From: Labilibaculum euxinicum
GTDB taxonomy: Bacteria > Bacteroidota > Bacteroidia > Bacteroidales > Marinifilaceae
Assembly (NCBI RefSeq): GCF_009795715.1
Contig: NZ_WTCR01000013.1
Span: forward strand, 62,001-126,000
Length of the DNA: 64,000 nt
Reading direction: 5' to 3'
Shown here in pieces: positions 18,661-26,784 of the stretch. The notes under the pieces were generated by a model that had not been told where the DNA came from, made no database searches, and saw nothing but the letters and a program-made list of their open reading frames with translations. Position 1 is the stretch's first letter; the number at the start of each line of letters is the position of its first letter. Both the position numbers and the translations under genes were made by a program.

Positions 18661-19446
18661 CTAGTTTAGAATGAATTTCTCTTTTAATTTCTTGATGATG
18701 ATTCCTACGGCCTCATCAGTACCAACTTCGTAAAGTTCACCTGCTGGTTTCAAACCACGGGCAAATGCTTTGTGTACGCTTGTTGGTGATCCTTTTAATC
18801 CCAAATCTTTCTCATCAACTTCAATTTCGTTGAATCCCCAAACCTCAACCTCTTTTTGGTAGGCATCAACAATGCCGCCAACATTCATGTAACGTGGAGT
18901 GTTTGCCGATGAAAGAACGGTTACCACACAAGGAGCTTCTACCTCCAGCATTTGGTATCCGTCTTCGATATGACGTTTCATTGTGAATGTCTTATCTCCG
19001 TCGAATTTTAAATCTTCCAAATAAGATACCTGAGGCAAATCCAAATGCTCAGCAATCTGAGGACCTACCTGAGCAGTATCACCATCAATCGCCTGACGGC
19101 CTGTAATCAAAAGATCAAAATCGATCTTCCGTAATGCACCTGCCAAAGCGTGCGAAGTAGCCAAAGTATCTGCTCCTGCAAATTTTCGATCCGTTAAGTG
19201 AATCGCCCGATCAACGCCCATAGCGTAAGCCTCACGAAGAATTAAATCGGCCTGAGGAGGTCCCATGGTAATTACGGTAACATGAGCTCCTTTTTCATCT
19301 TTTAACTGCAATGCCATTTCTAAACCACTTTTATCATCAGGGTTCATAATACTTGGCACACCGTCGCGGATTAAAGTTCCCGTTACCGGATCAATTTTTA
19401 TTTCGGTTGTATCCGGTACCTGTTTAATACAGACAACTATTTTCAT
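18661..19446 (-). CDS. etfB: Electron transfer flavoprotein beta subunit
   Basis: The 261-residue protein begins MKIVVCIKQVPDTTEIKID, the standard EtfB start, and carries MNPDDKSGLEMAL, DTLATSHALAGAL and LLITGRQAIDGDTAQVGPQ (about 110-128), the last being the EtfB signature. It forms the heterodimer with EtfA and binds the second flavin used in bifurcation, where this occurs. The gene sits between the acyl-CoA dehydrogenase gene and etfA, the order expected for a butyryl-CoA dehydrogenase complex. Confidence 0.96.
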   Translation of the reverse strand: MKIVVCIKQVPDTTEIKIDPVTGTLIRDGVPSIMNPDDKSGLEMALQLKDEKGAHVTVITMGPPQADLILREAYAMGVDRAIHLTDRKFAGADTLATSHALAGALRKIDFDLLITGRQAIDGDTAQVGPQIAEHLDLPQVSYLEDLKFDGDKTFTMKRHIEDGYQMLEVEAPCVVTVLSSANTPRYMNVGGIVDAYQKEVEVWGFNEIEVDEKDLGLKGSPTSVHKAFARGLKPAGELYEVGTDEAVGIIIKKLKEKFILN

Positions 19447-19469
19447 TTTGTTTTCTTTTTATTGGGATT

Positions 19470-19497
19470 GTAGGGACACGACATGTCGTGTCCCTAC
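19470..19497. repeat. 28-bp perfect palindrome between the acyl-CoA dehydrogenase gene and etfB
   Basis: The half-site GTAGGGACACGACA is followed directly by its exact reverse complement. No T-run follows on either strand, so it is not a typical terminator. From memory, palindromes of this GTAGGGACACG type are dispersed in several bacterial genomes; it is probably a mobile palindromic repeat inserted in the operon. Confidence 0.8.
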
Positions 19498-19511
19498 GAA
19501 TAATTAAATCC

Positions 19512-20651
19512 TTATTTTAACATATTGGCTGAAATTACCATTCTCTGAACTTCTGATGTTCCTTCGTAGATTTCTGTGATTTTTGCATCACGCATCATAC
19601 GCTCCACCGGATATTCTCTGGTATAACCATATCCACCGTGAAGTTGAACTGCCTTATTGGTTACTTCCATGGCTGTTTCAGCAGCGTATAGTTTAGCCAT
19701 TGCAGCATCAACCGAATAAGGAAGTTTAGCATCTTTTTTGTAAGCTGCTTTGCGAACCAGCATACGCGACGCTTCCGTTTTGGTATTCATATCAGCCAAC
19801 TGAAATTGTGTATTCTGAAATGCAGAAATCGGACGACCGAACTGCTTTCTTTCTTTCACATATTTCACTGTTTCGTCGATAGCTCCCTGAGCAATACCCA
19901 AAGCCTGAGCCGCAATACCAATACGTCCGCCATCTAAGGTTTTCATAGCAATACCGAAACCTTTACTCAATTTACCCAACATGTTTTCCTTAGGAACAAT
20001 ACAGTTTTCGAATACCAATTCGCAGGTTGCAGATCCGCGGATACCCATTTTCTTTTCTTTTTTTCCGATAGAAAAACCTGGAGTTCCCTTTTCAATGATA
20101 AAAGCAGTGATACCACGTGTACCTTGTGATTTATCAGTCATCGCCAAAATCACATAAACATGAGCAAATTCAGCATTGGTAATAAATATTTTACTTCCGT
20201 TGATGATATAATTGTCACCATCCTCGACTGCAGTTGTCTGTTGTCCTGCGGCATCAGTACCAGCATTAGGTTCAGTCAAACCAAAAGCCCCAATCCATTC
20301 TCCTGAAGCAAGTTTTGGAAGGTATTTTTGCTTTTGTGCCTCTGTTCCGTACTCCAAAATAGGAGCCGCACACAATGATGTGTGAGCCGATACAATAACC
20401 CCTGTAGTGGCACACACTGCCGACAGTTCTTCAACGGCCATCGAGTACATTACATTTGTTCCGCCTGCACCACCATATTGCTTTGGAATAGGAATACCCA
20501 TAATTCCAATTTTGGCCATTTTCTCAACTGTTTCAACCGGAAATCTTTCCAAATCATCTACTTCAGCAGCCAAAGGTTTCACTTCATTCTCAGCAAAATC
20601 CTTAATCATTTGCTGGAATAATTCCTGTTCTTTTGTTAAGCTAAAATTCAT
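19512..20651 (-). CDS. Short-chain acyl-CoA dehydrogenase (butyryl-CoA dehydrogenase-type)
   Basis: The 379-residue protein has the full acyl-CoA dehydrogenase layout: helical N-terminal domain (FSLTKEQELFQQMIKDFA), the flavin-binding middle domain with GAFGLTEPNAGTDA (about 125-140), and C-terminal signatures QAMR-type KAVQLHGGYGYTREYPVER. The catalytic Glu is at position 363 in EIYEGTSEVQRM, the placement used by short-chain enzymes such as butyryl-CoA dehydrogenase. In this operon it should reduce crotonyl-CoA, the product of Kal, to butyryl-CoA with EtfAB as electron partner. Substrate is inferred from the pathway; the symbol bcd would fit but is not proven. Confidence 0.92.
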   Translation of the reverse strand: MNFSLTKEQELFQQMIKDFAENEVKPLAAEVDDLERFPVETVEKMAKIGIMGIPIPKQYGGAGGTNVMYSMAVEELSAVCATTGVIVSAHTSLCAAPILEYGTEAQKQKYLPKLASGEWIGAFGLTEPNAGTDAAGQQTTAVEDGDNYIINGSKIFITNAEFAHVYVILAMTDKSQGTRGITAFIIEKGTPGFSIGKKEKKMGIRGSATCELVFENCIVPKENMLGKLSKGFGIAMKTLDGGRIGIAAQALGIAQGAIDETVKYVKERKQFGRPISAFQNTQFQLADMNTKTEASRMLVRKAAYKKDAKLPYSVDAAMAKLYAAETAMEVTNKAVQLHGGYGYTREYPVERMMRDAKITEIYEGTSEVQRMVISANMLK

Positions 20652-20661
20652 TGTTTAAATA

Positions 20662-20848
20662 TAGATTTCAGATATGAGATTTTAGATGTGAGATTTATTC
20701 ACAGCTCACATCCAGTGACTCATATCTCATCATAAGTTATATATCTTTCTAAATAATCTCTGAACTAAAACCACAGATAAGTTGAAATTTAAGATTCAAG
20801 ATATCAAGTGCAAGAATTTCTCATGTCTCACATCTAATATCTCACTTC
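20662..20848. repeat. Operon spacer with inverted ATGAGATTT/ATGTGAGA repeats
   Basis: The spacer between the thiolase and the dehydrogenase genes contains several copies of GATATGAGATT and GATGTGAGATT on one side and their inverted forms (CTCACATC, ATATCTCAT) on the other, for example 20672-20695 against about 20822-20845. It can fold into a long imperfect stem. The same motif occurs in the spacers at 22735-22800 and 30081-30112. Confidence 0.6.
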
Positions 20849-20851
20849 TCA

Positions 20852-22057
20852 TTACACATTTTTCAAAATAATTGCAGTACCCATTCCGCCACCAATACAA
20901 AGCGAAGCCAAACCAAACTCTTTTCCGGTACGCTTCATTTCGTGAATTAAACTTACGGTAATACGAGTTCCTGATGCTCCAATTGGATGACCTAAAGCGA
21001 TAGCTCCTCCGTTCACATTGCATCTTTCAGCAAAGAAATCAGCATCAACAGCGTGATCTTCGCACAATTGTTTTACCACTCCTAATGATTGTGCCGCAAA
21101 AGCTTCATTCAATTCAAGCACTTCCATTTGCTCCAATTTCATATTCGCTTTCTTCAATGCACTTGCAATTGCAGGAACAGGTCCCATCCCCATAATTGCC
21201 GGATCAACACCACCCTGACCGGTAGCTACAATCTCAGCAAGAGGAGTTAATCCAAATTCTTTAACGGCCTCTTCCGAAGCAACCAATACAAAGGCCGCAC
21301 CATCATTTATACCCGATGCATTGCCTGCTGTTACAGTTCCATCCTTTTTAAAAGCGGGACGTAAGCCAGCTAATTTTTCTACGCTGGTTCCGCGATTAAT
21401 GAATTCATCCGCATCGAAAATGATTGTTTCTCTGCGGGATTTTATCTCTACAGGAACAATTTCATTCTTAAAATTTCCCTTATCCTGAGCGGCCATTGCT
21501 TTTTGCTGAGAAGCAAAAGAAAAAGCATCCTGCTCTTCGCGGGTTAAGTTATATTTAGCAGCAATGTTTTCTGCCGTAATTCCCATATGGTATCCTTCAA
21601 AAGCATCTGTTAAACCATCAAAAACCATGTGGTCAACTGCTTTCAAATCCATCATTTTGTGTCCTGTACGAACAGTTCCCGGCATTACAAAACCAGCATC
21701 CGACATGTTCTCGGTTCCTCCGGCAAGTATCAAATTCGCTTCCCCGGCTTTAATGTTCGCATAGGCCAAATTGATTGTTTTCATACCTGAACCACAAATC
21801 ATGTTGATTCCGTAAGCAGGAACTTCCTGGGGAATACCTGCTTTAATGGAAGCCTGACGGGCAATCCCCTGACCTTGACCAGCCATAAGGATATTACCAA
21901 CAACAACCTCATCAATTTTAGCCGCGTCAACGCCGGTTTCTTGAATGATGTTCTTGATTACTGTGGCTGCCAAATCAGTGGCTTTAACAGGAGTTAATGC
22001 TCCTAAAAATTTCCCGATTGCAGTTCGCTTGGCTGCAACAATATATACTTTGCTCAT
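20852..22057 (-). CDS. Thiolase II (acetyl-CoA acetyltransferase)
   Basis: The 401-residue protein has the thiolase active-site set: Cys88 in NMICGSGMKTI, His357 in ALGHPIGASG and Cys387 in ASLCIGGGMG. NGGAIALGHP and the start KVYIVAAKRTAIGKF fit degradative/biosynthetic acetoacetyl-CoA thiolases (often called atoB or thlA). In lysine fermentation it splits acetoacetyl-CoA, formed by the CoA transferase, into two acetyl-CoA. It lies two bases from the atoA stop, so the two are translated together. The enzyme runs in both directions in general, but the context points to cleavage here. Confidence 0.94.
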   Translation of the reverse strand: MSKVYIVAAKRTAIGKFLGALTPVKATDLAATVIKNIIQETGVDAAKIDEVVVGNILMAGQGQGIARQASIKAGIPQEVPAYGINMICGSGMKTINLAYANIKAGEANLILAGGTENMSDAGFVMPGTVRTGHKMMDLKAVDHMVFDGLTDAFEGYHMGITAENIAAKYNLTREEQDAFSFASQQKAMAAQDKGNFKNEIVPVEIKSRRETIIFDADEFINRGTSVEKLAGLRPAFKKDGTVTAGNASGINDGAAFVLVASEEAVKEFGLTPLAEIVATGQGGVDPAIMGMGPVPAIASALKKANMKLEQMEVLELNEAFAAQSLGVVKQLCEDHAVDADFFAERCNVNGGAIALGHPIGASGTRITVSLIHEMKRTGKEFGLASLCIGGGMGTAIILKNV

Positions 22058-22059
22058 AT

Positions 22060-22722
22060 CTAGTTTTTTCTCATTTCAATTAAATCCTCAGCAATAATTA
22101 ATTTTGCATCGGTAGCTTCCTGAATTTGCTCAATGGTAAATAAAGGATTGATCTCTTTTAAAAGAATTCCTTCCGGAACGATATCCATAACACCCATTTC
22201 TGTGATAATCATGTTTACCTGACCTGCCGCAGTTAATGGAAGATTACAATCCGTCATGATCTTATGACTTCCGCGTGCAGTATGCTCCATGGCAAGAATT
22301 ACACGCTTGGCTCCAACGATCAAATCCATAGCTCCTCCCATTCCCGGAGTTTTTTTGCCTGGAATAATCCAGTTTGCTAAATTTCCTTTTTCGTCTACCT
22401 GAAGGGCTCCCAAAATAGTAACATCAACATGACCACCTCTAATAATTCCAAAAGAAACAGAACTATCGAAACTACTGGCGCCATTTTTACAAGTAATAAA
22501 TCCACCACCGGCATTTACAAAATCAGGGTCTTCATCTCCTTCAGCAGGAGCAACACCCATCCCCAACAATCCATTCTCCGATTGTAAAATCACATTCACA
22601 TCTTCAGGAACGTAATTTGGGATAATTGTTGGCAATCCGATTCCAAGATTTACTACATCACCATTGTGTAATTCGAGAGCTGCTCTTCTGGCAATTACCT
22701 CTCTGATTTCATTTTTATCCAT
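22060..22722 (-). CDS. atoA: Acetoacetate/butyrate CoA-transferase beta subunit
   Basis: The 220-residue protein matches subunit B of 3-oxoacid CoA transferases: it begins IREVIARRAALELHNGDVVN and NLGIGLPTIIPNY, and has the catalytic Glu49 in SENGLLGMG. GKTPGMGGAMDLIVGAKRV and MEHTARGSHKI are further signatures. It pairs with the alpha subunit encoded at the head of the operon, about 9 kb away on the DNA. Together they should move CoA from butyryl-CoA to acetoacetate, giving butyrate and acetoacetyl-CoA. In most genomes the two subunits are adjacent, so the split is notable but agrees with some other lysine fermentation clusters. Confidence 0.93.
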   Translation of the reverse strand: MDKNEIREVIARRAALELHNGDVVNLGIGLPTIIPNYVPEDVNVILQSENGLLGMGVAPAEGDEDPDFVNAGGGFITCKNGASSFDSSVSFGIIRGGHVDVTILGALQVDEKGNLANWIIPGKKTPGMGGAMDLIVGAKRVILAMEHTARGSHKIMTDCNLPLTAAGQVNMIITEMGVMDIVPEGILLKEINPLFTIEQIQEATDAKLIIAEDLIEMRKN

Positions 22723-22734
22723 GTGAGACTATTT

Positions 22735-22800
22735 TTAGATGTGAGATGTGAGACTTGAAATATGAGACTTGCTTTTCTCATATCTAATATCTCATGTCTA
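22735..22800. repeat. Inverted repeat in the kamE-atoA spacer
   Basis: AGATGTGAGATGTGAGAC and AATATGAGAC on the left face CTCATATC, AATATCTCATGTCTAA on the right across a short AT-rich loop. It is the same motif family as at 20662-20848. Confidence 0.6.
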
Positions 22801-22804
22801 ATTT

Positions 22805-23593
22805 TTATCTATTTATTCTTCTGCTTAACTCCTGAGCTGCGTATGATGCAACATCATCGGCATATTTATTCATTCCAAAACCGGCATCGTAACCCAATTC
22901 TTTTGCCAACTCATGAGAAATCCGCGGTCCGCCGCAAATTAAAATTACTTTCTCGCGCAATCCTTCAGCTTCCATTAGCTCAACCAGTTCTACCAAATTC
23001 TTAATGTGAACATCTTTTTGAGTAACTGTTTGTGATACTAAAAGAACATCAGCTTCAAATTCTATTGCTTTCGCAATAAACTCTTCGTTTGGCACCTGAC
23101 TTCCCATGTTTAAAGCTTCCATCATTTCGTAACGCTCCAAACCATAGTGTCCGGCAAAACCTTTCATATTCATGATGGCATCGATTCCAACAGTATGCGC
23201 ATCGGAACCTGTACTGGCGCCTAAAACACGAATCGGACGACCAATGTTTTCTTTAATGAAATCATCCGTTTCGTGCATATCCATAGCCGTTGCTTCCACT
23301 TTAGGAACAGTAATTCCTGTAAAATCGACAGTATGAATACAATTTCCATAACAATTGAAAAATGTAAATCCTGCCATTAGCTCCTGCACATATACAACCT
23401 GAGGATTTTCAAAACCCATTTTCCTCATCATTTGCTTGGCTGCTTCGATGGCCTCGTCGCCTTTTGCTACCGGTAATGTAAAACTAACCTGAGTTTTACC
23501 ATCGTTCATGGTATCGCCGTAAGGCTTGATCTTAGTTAGATCAAGTGTTTTATCAAATTCGTTGGAATCAGTTGAATAAAGACCTCCACTCAT
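22805..23593 (-). CDS. kamE: Lysine 5,6-aminomutase beta subunit (B12-binding)
   Basis: The 262-residue protein carries the base-off cobalamin motif in SDAHTVGIDAIMNMKG. Counting from the ATG, His133 is the cobalt ligand and Lys144 the PLP-anchoring lysine, the same numbers known for the characterised enzyme. CGGPRISHELAKELGYDAG near the C-terminus belongs to the Rossmann B12 domain. With KamD it moves the terminal amino group of L-beta-lysine to C5, giving 3,5-diaminohexanoate, by an adenosylcobalamin radical mechanism. It lies downstream of kamD after a 156-base spacer rich in repeats. Confidence 0.97.
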   Translation of the reverse strand: MSGGLYSTDSNEFDKTLDLTKIKPYGDTMNDGKTQVSFTLPVAKGDEAIEAAKQMMRKMGFENPQVVYVQELMAGFTFFNCYGNCIHTVDFTGITVPKVEATAMDMHETDDFIKENIGRPIRVLGASTGSDAHTVGIDAIMNMKGFAGHYGLERYEMMEALNMGSQVPNEEFIAKAIEFEADVLLVSQTVTQKDVHIKNLVELVELMEAEGLREKVILICGGPRISHELAKELGYDAGFGMNKYADDVASYAAQELSRRINR

Positions 23594-23639
23594 TTTTTTG
23601 TCTCCTTTATATTTTAAATATCAAATGCAATCGCACCCG

Positions 23640-23749
23640 TGTCTTTTAACACCCCCCTAATCCCCCCTGAAAGGGGGACTTCCCAGCTCCCAAAACTTAT
23701 TTTTTTGGAACTTTTTACTTGATGCTTTGTACTTGTTACTTTATACTTG
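23640..23749. repeat. Repeat-filled spacer between kamD and kamE
   Basis: CCCCCCTAATCCCCCCTG is followed by AAAGGGGGA, giving a C-run/G-run stem (about 23652-23678). After it come tandem copies of TACTTGTTACTTTA (about 23716-23757), which run up to and into the last codons of kamD. Both look like dispersed low-complexity or palindromic repeats. They separate two genes whose products form one enzyme. Confidence 0.55.
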
Positions 23750-25303
23750 TTACTTTTTATGCAATAATTCAATAAACGGATTGAAGTAGTTGCTTCCTTT
23801 TTCCACAACTCCAGCCAAACCTTTACCGCCGTTTTTCGGACGTTTGATATCAGCAAAAATTCCTTTTTCAAGTGCTGTAAACAATCCTTCTTTTTCGATT
23901 TTCTCAACCAATTCAGTTGCATCATCAAGAACTTTTGCTGCACGCTGACGAATGATTCCGCCTTCTTTGAATTCCATTTCATCACCAATACTCTTCATGT
24001 TGTTGAAAATGTATTTAGCGTTTTCAATAGAAAGATATCTGTCGGACATGAATGGTGTGTGAATTGCTTCAGTAAGCATTCCCAGCAACTGAATTCCTTG
24101 TCCGGTCCAAATTGAAATTTGGTTGAACAATGCATCCTGAACATGGCCTTTAAATACATTCCCGGTCATGAATTTTGTTGGAGGCATATATTTTAGAGGA
24201 GCCTTAGGAAAAATCTCTCGGATCATTTGAGCTTGACCCAACTCATAAAGGAAACCATTCTCTAGTCCCGGTTCCATTTCGAAAGCGTGACCTAACCCCA
24301 TTTGTTCTTCAGGTAAACCTGCTACCAAAGCCAACTGCTCGTTAATAAAATCGGAAGCCAACACAGTGTGAGCCTCATCAAATGCATCAGCAGTTGTCAG
24401 GTAATTATCTTCTCCAGTGTTAATAATTACACCGGCAAAACCATTCAATAATCTTGAAAAGTACTGATCGACAATAGTACGTTGCATGTTGATATCGCGG
24501 AAAAGGATACCGTACAATGCATCGTTCAACATCACGTCCAAACCTTCAATCGCTCCCATTGCAGCAATCTCTGGCATACACAAACCAGAACAGTAGTTAC
24601 ACAAACGGATGTATTTGCCTTCTTCCTCACCAATTTTATCAAGGTGAGTACGCATAATTCGGAAATTTTCTTGAGTTGCCACAGTTCCACCAAAACCTTC
24701 GGTTGTTGCTCCGTAAGGAACGTAGTCAAGCAAACTTTGTCCGGTAGTACGAATTACAGCAATAATATCGGCACCCTGACGAGCTGCCGCCTCTGCCTGA
24801 ACAACATCTTCGTAGATATTACCAGTTGCCACAATTACATATAAATAAGGCTTTGGTCCTTCACCTATTGTTTCTATGTAATTATCTCTTTTCGCTTTGC
24901 GATCCTTAATCACCTGAATACTTTTCATTACAAAAGGTTGAATTGCCTTGTGAATTTCTTCAGTTGAATGAACCGGAATCTTAGTTAGATCCAATTCTCC
25001 AACAGCGATTTTCTCTGCAATTTCCTGCGGGTTTAAACCTGTTTCCAAAACAGCATTTCCCAAAAAGAACATTACACCTTCGCTCAAAACTCCTTTTTCC
25101 TGCAATTCATCAACAACAACATTTGGTAACGGCACCTCGTTGTTATCAACTCCATCGATTCCCAAAAGACGACACAAAGTTCTCTCAACTGAAACAGTTG
25201 AATAGTTCTCTACGAATTTCTGAACCTCGTCTGCAATTCGCTTCGACACCTCTTTTGCGTGTCCAACTTTCTCAAAGTCAAGACCTAGTTTACTCCTCTC
25301 CAT
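23750..25303 (-). CDS. kamD: Lysine 5,6-aminomutase alpha subunit
   Basis: The 517-residue protein is the usual size for the alpha subunit, which forms the TIM barrel holding substrate and PLP. Typical stretches are TVSVERTLCRLLGIDGVD, PKPYLYVIVATGNIYEDVVQ (about 150-170), DYVPYGATTEGFGGT, LCNYCSGLCMPEIA (about 235-250), GLGHAFEMEP and MPPTKFMTGNVF. It works with KamE on beta-lysine. It is followed by the KamE gene and preceded by the two putative reactivation genes. The start ATG is the first in the frame and gives the family N-terminus (KLGLDFEKVGHAKEV). Confidence 0.97.
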   Translation of the reverse strand: MERSKLGLDFEKVGHAKEVSKRIADEVQKFVENYSTVSVERTLCRLLGIDGVDNNEVPLPNVVVDELQEKGVLSEGVMFFLGNAVLETGLNPQEIAEKIAVGELDLTKIPVHSTEEIHKAIQPFVMKSIQVIKDRKAKRDNYIETIGEGPKPYLYVIVATGNIYEDVVQAEAAARQGADIIAVIRTTGQSLLDYVPYGATTEGFGGTVATQENFRIMRTHLDKIGEEEGKYIRLCNYCSGLCMPEIAAMGAIEGLDVMLNDALYGILFRDINMQRTIVDQYFSRLLNGFAGVIINTGEDNYLTTADAFDEAHTVLASDFINEQLALVAGLPEEQMGLGHAFEMEPGLENGFLYELGQAQMIREIFPKAPLKYMPPTKFMTGNVFKGHVQDALFNQISIWTGQGIQLLGMLTEAIHTPFMSDRYLSIENAKYIFNNMKSIGDEMEFKEGGIIRQRAAKVLDDATELVEKIEKEGLFTALEKGIFADIKRPKNGGKGLAGVVEKGSNYFNPFIELLHKK

Positions 25304-25317
25304 TTCTTCCTAATTAT

Positions 25318-25384
25318 GATTTAAGAATTATGAATTATAAATCAGGAAACTGTATTACACAATTCATCATTTATAACTAATAAC
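25318..25384. repeat. Inverted repeat in the kamC-kamD spacer
   Basis: GATTTAAGAATTATGAATTA on the left faces ATTTATAACTAATAACTCAT on the right around ACTGTATTACACAATTC. The motif differs from the ATGAGATTT family in the other spacers but has the same build, an AT-rich imperfect stem filling the whole gap. Confidence 0.5.
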
Positions 25385-26782
25385 TCATAATTTATTCTTA
25401 CTCGCTAATTGGTTCTGCGCTTTTTCAATAATCTCTTTATCGATTCCCAATAAAGAAGCAATCCGAAGCGCTTCGTGAGGAACTTCCCCTTCCAGATCCT
25501 CTACCAATGAATAATCCATATAACTGTTTATATTTTTGCGGGTGATTACATTTGCACCCAAATCCTTGTCCAGACCTTTCACCCGAAGTTTTCTGAACTT
25601 GGATTTTAAACCACTGTAATGTGTAGTGATTACGCTTTTTATTTTTCCTTGATAAAAAATATCCGCTACGGCATTTACAATTGCCAAACCTTCTACCGGA
25701 TTTGTTGTCCGAGCCAATTCATCAATCAAAACCAAAACATTTTTATGGCTTTTAGAATCTTTTACCATACGGCTCACATTCAACATTTCAGAAGCGAATG
25801 AAGACAAGCCATTCAATTCTGACTGCTCATCGCCAACCGATATCATTACTTTATCAACAATGCTGATTTGTGCCGATGCGGCCGGAACAAAAAATCCAAA
25901 CTGAAACAAATACTGACAAAGAGCAAGTGTTTTTAACACTACCGTTTTCCCAGCCATATTCGCTCCTGTAATTACACAAACCGAACTTTCAAGCTCAATA
26001 TCTATAGTCTGGTAATTTTTATTCTGGTTTGCCAGTTCATTTTTAATCATTGGGTTGAACAAGCCCCTATATATTGTATTTCCCTTAGATACTTCTCCCT
26101 TACTCAGCTGTAAACTTTTAGCTTGAACAGCTTTCGCGATCAATAAATCCAAATGAGCCAATTGCTGCAAAGCATTTGCTAAACCGGATCCGTGTAAGGA
26201 GATTTTAGAACATAGATCCTCACGAACCTTTGCCTCAATTTCTTGTGATTTGCTAAATAAAACTTCAATGTCCAATTCAGAATCTCCATTTTTACTCTTA
26301 GCGAATCTCAACTCTTTACGAGCTACAGCCAATTCCTCTGAATAATTATCGTAGATGTAAAAAGATGGAATTTTTGTATTTTGAGGATCAAGCAAACGAA
26401 TCAATTGACTCAGATCCTGAATTTCCAGAAAACTCTGCTTTCCTTCTTTTTGAAGTTCAACAATATCCTGAGCCACTAAAGCAAACACCTTAATTTCGAA
26501 CAGTTCAACATCATCAAGCACCAAATTACCAAGCAAATTATTCACGCTTCCACGGATATCGCGCAACTGAGCTAATTTATTCTGAATTTGAAAAATAAAA
26601 TCTGAATTCAACTCCAAAGCTTGTACTATCCGATCCACCAAGTTCAATTCGGCAGTAATTTCCTTTTCGCAGCACATCATTTTCGAATCCAGCAGACAAC
26701 GTCTTCCCATGGGAGATCTTAAATCCAGATTCTCCATCAGAAATTGCAATCCGCTTGTATGTGATACTACTTCCCGAAACAT
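25385..26782 (-). CDS. kamC: MutS-like ATPase, probable aminomutase reactivase KamC
   Basis: The 465-residue protein has a MutS-type ATPase domain at its C-terminal end: Walker A ITGANMAGKT (271-280), then GDEQSELNGLSSFASEM (signature helix), Walker B NVLVLIDELART and the His switch SVITTHYSGLK. The N-terminal 250 residues are helical and do not look like the DNA-binding parts of MutS; there is no mismatch-recognition domain. Proteins of this kind sit in lysine fermentation clusters and are annotated as lysine 5,6-aminomutase reactivase ATPases, which would exchange damaged cobalamin. Function rests on the family and context. It overlaps no gene and follows KamB by two bases. Confidence 0.75.
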   Translation of the reverse strand: MFREVVSHTSGLQFLMENLDLRSPMGRRCLLDSKMMCCEKEITAELNLVDRIVQALELNSDFIFQIQNKLAQLRDIRGSVNNLLGNLVLDDVELFEIKVFALVAQDIVELQKEGKQSFLEIQDLSQLIRLLDPQNTKIPSFYIYDNYSEELAVARKELRFAKSKNGDSELDIEVLFSKSQEIEAKVREDLCSKISLHGSGLANALQQLAHLDLLIAKAVQAKSLQLSKGEVSKGNTIYRGLFNPMIKNELANQNKNYQTIDIELESSVCVITGANMAGKTVVLKTLALCQYLFQFGFFVPAASAQISIVDKVMISVGDEQSELNGLSSFASEMLNVSRMVKDSKSHKNVLVLIDELARTTNPVEGLAIVNAVADIFYQGKIKSVITTHYSGLKSKFRKLRVKGLDKDLGANVITRKNINSYMDYSLVEDLEGEVPHEALRIASLLGIDKEIIEKAQNQLASKNKL

Positions 26783-26784
26783 TT

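Noticed and set aside
23614-23988. 124-codon frame overlapping the end of kamD
   Set aside because: It lies in another frame of kamD and the repeat spacer, with no protein-like features.
25385-26782. DNA mismatch repair MutS
   Set aside because: Only the ATPase part resembles MutS; the mismatch-recognition and clamp parts are missing and the gene is within the lysine operon.
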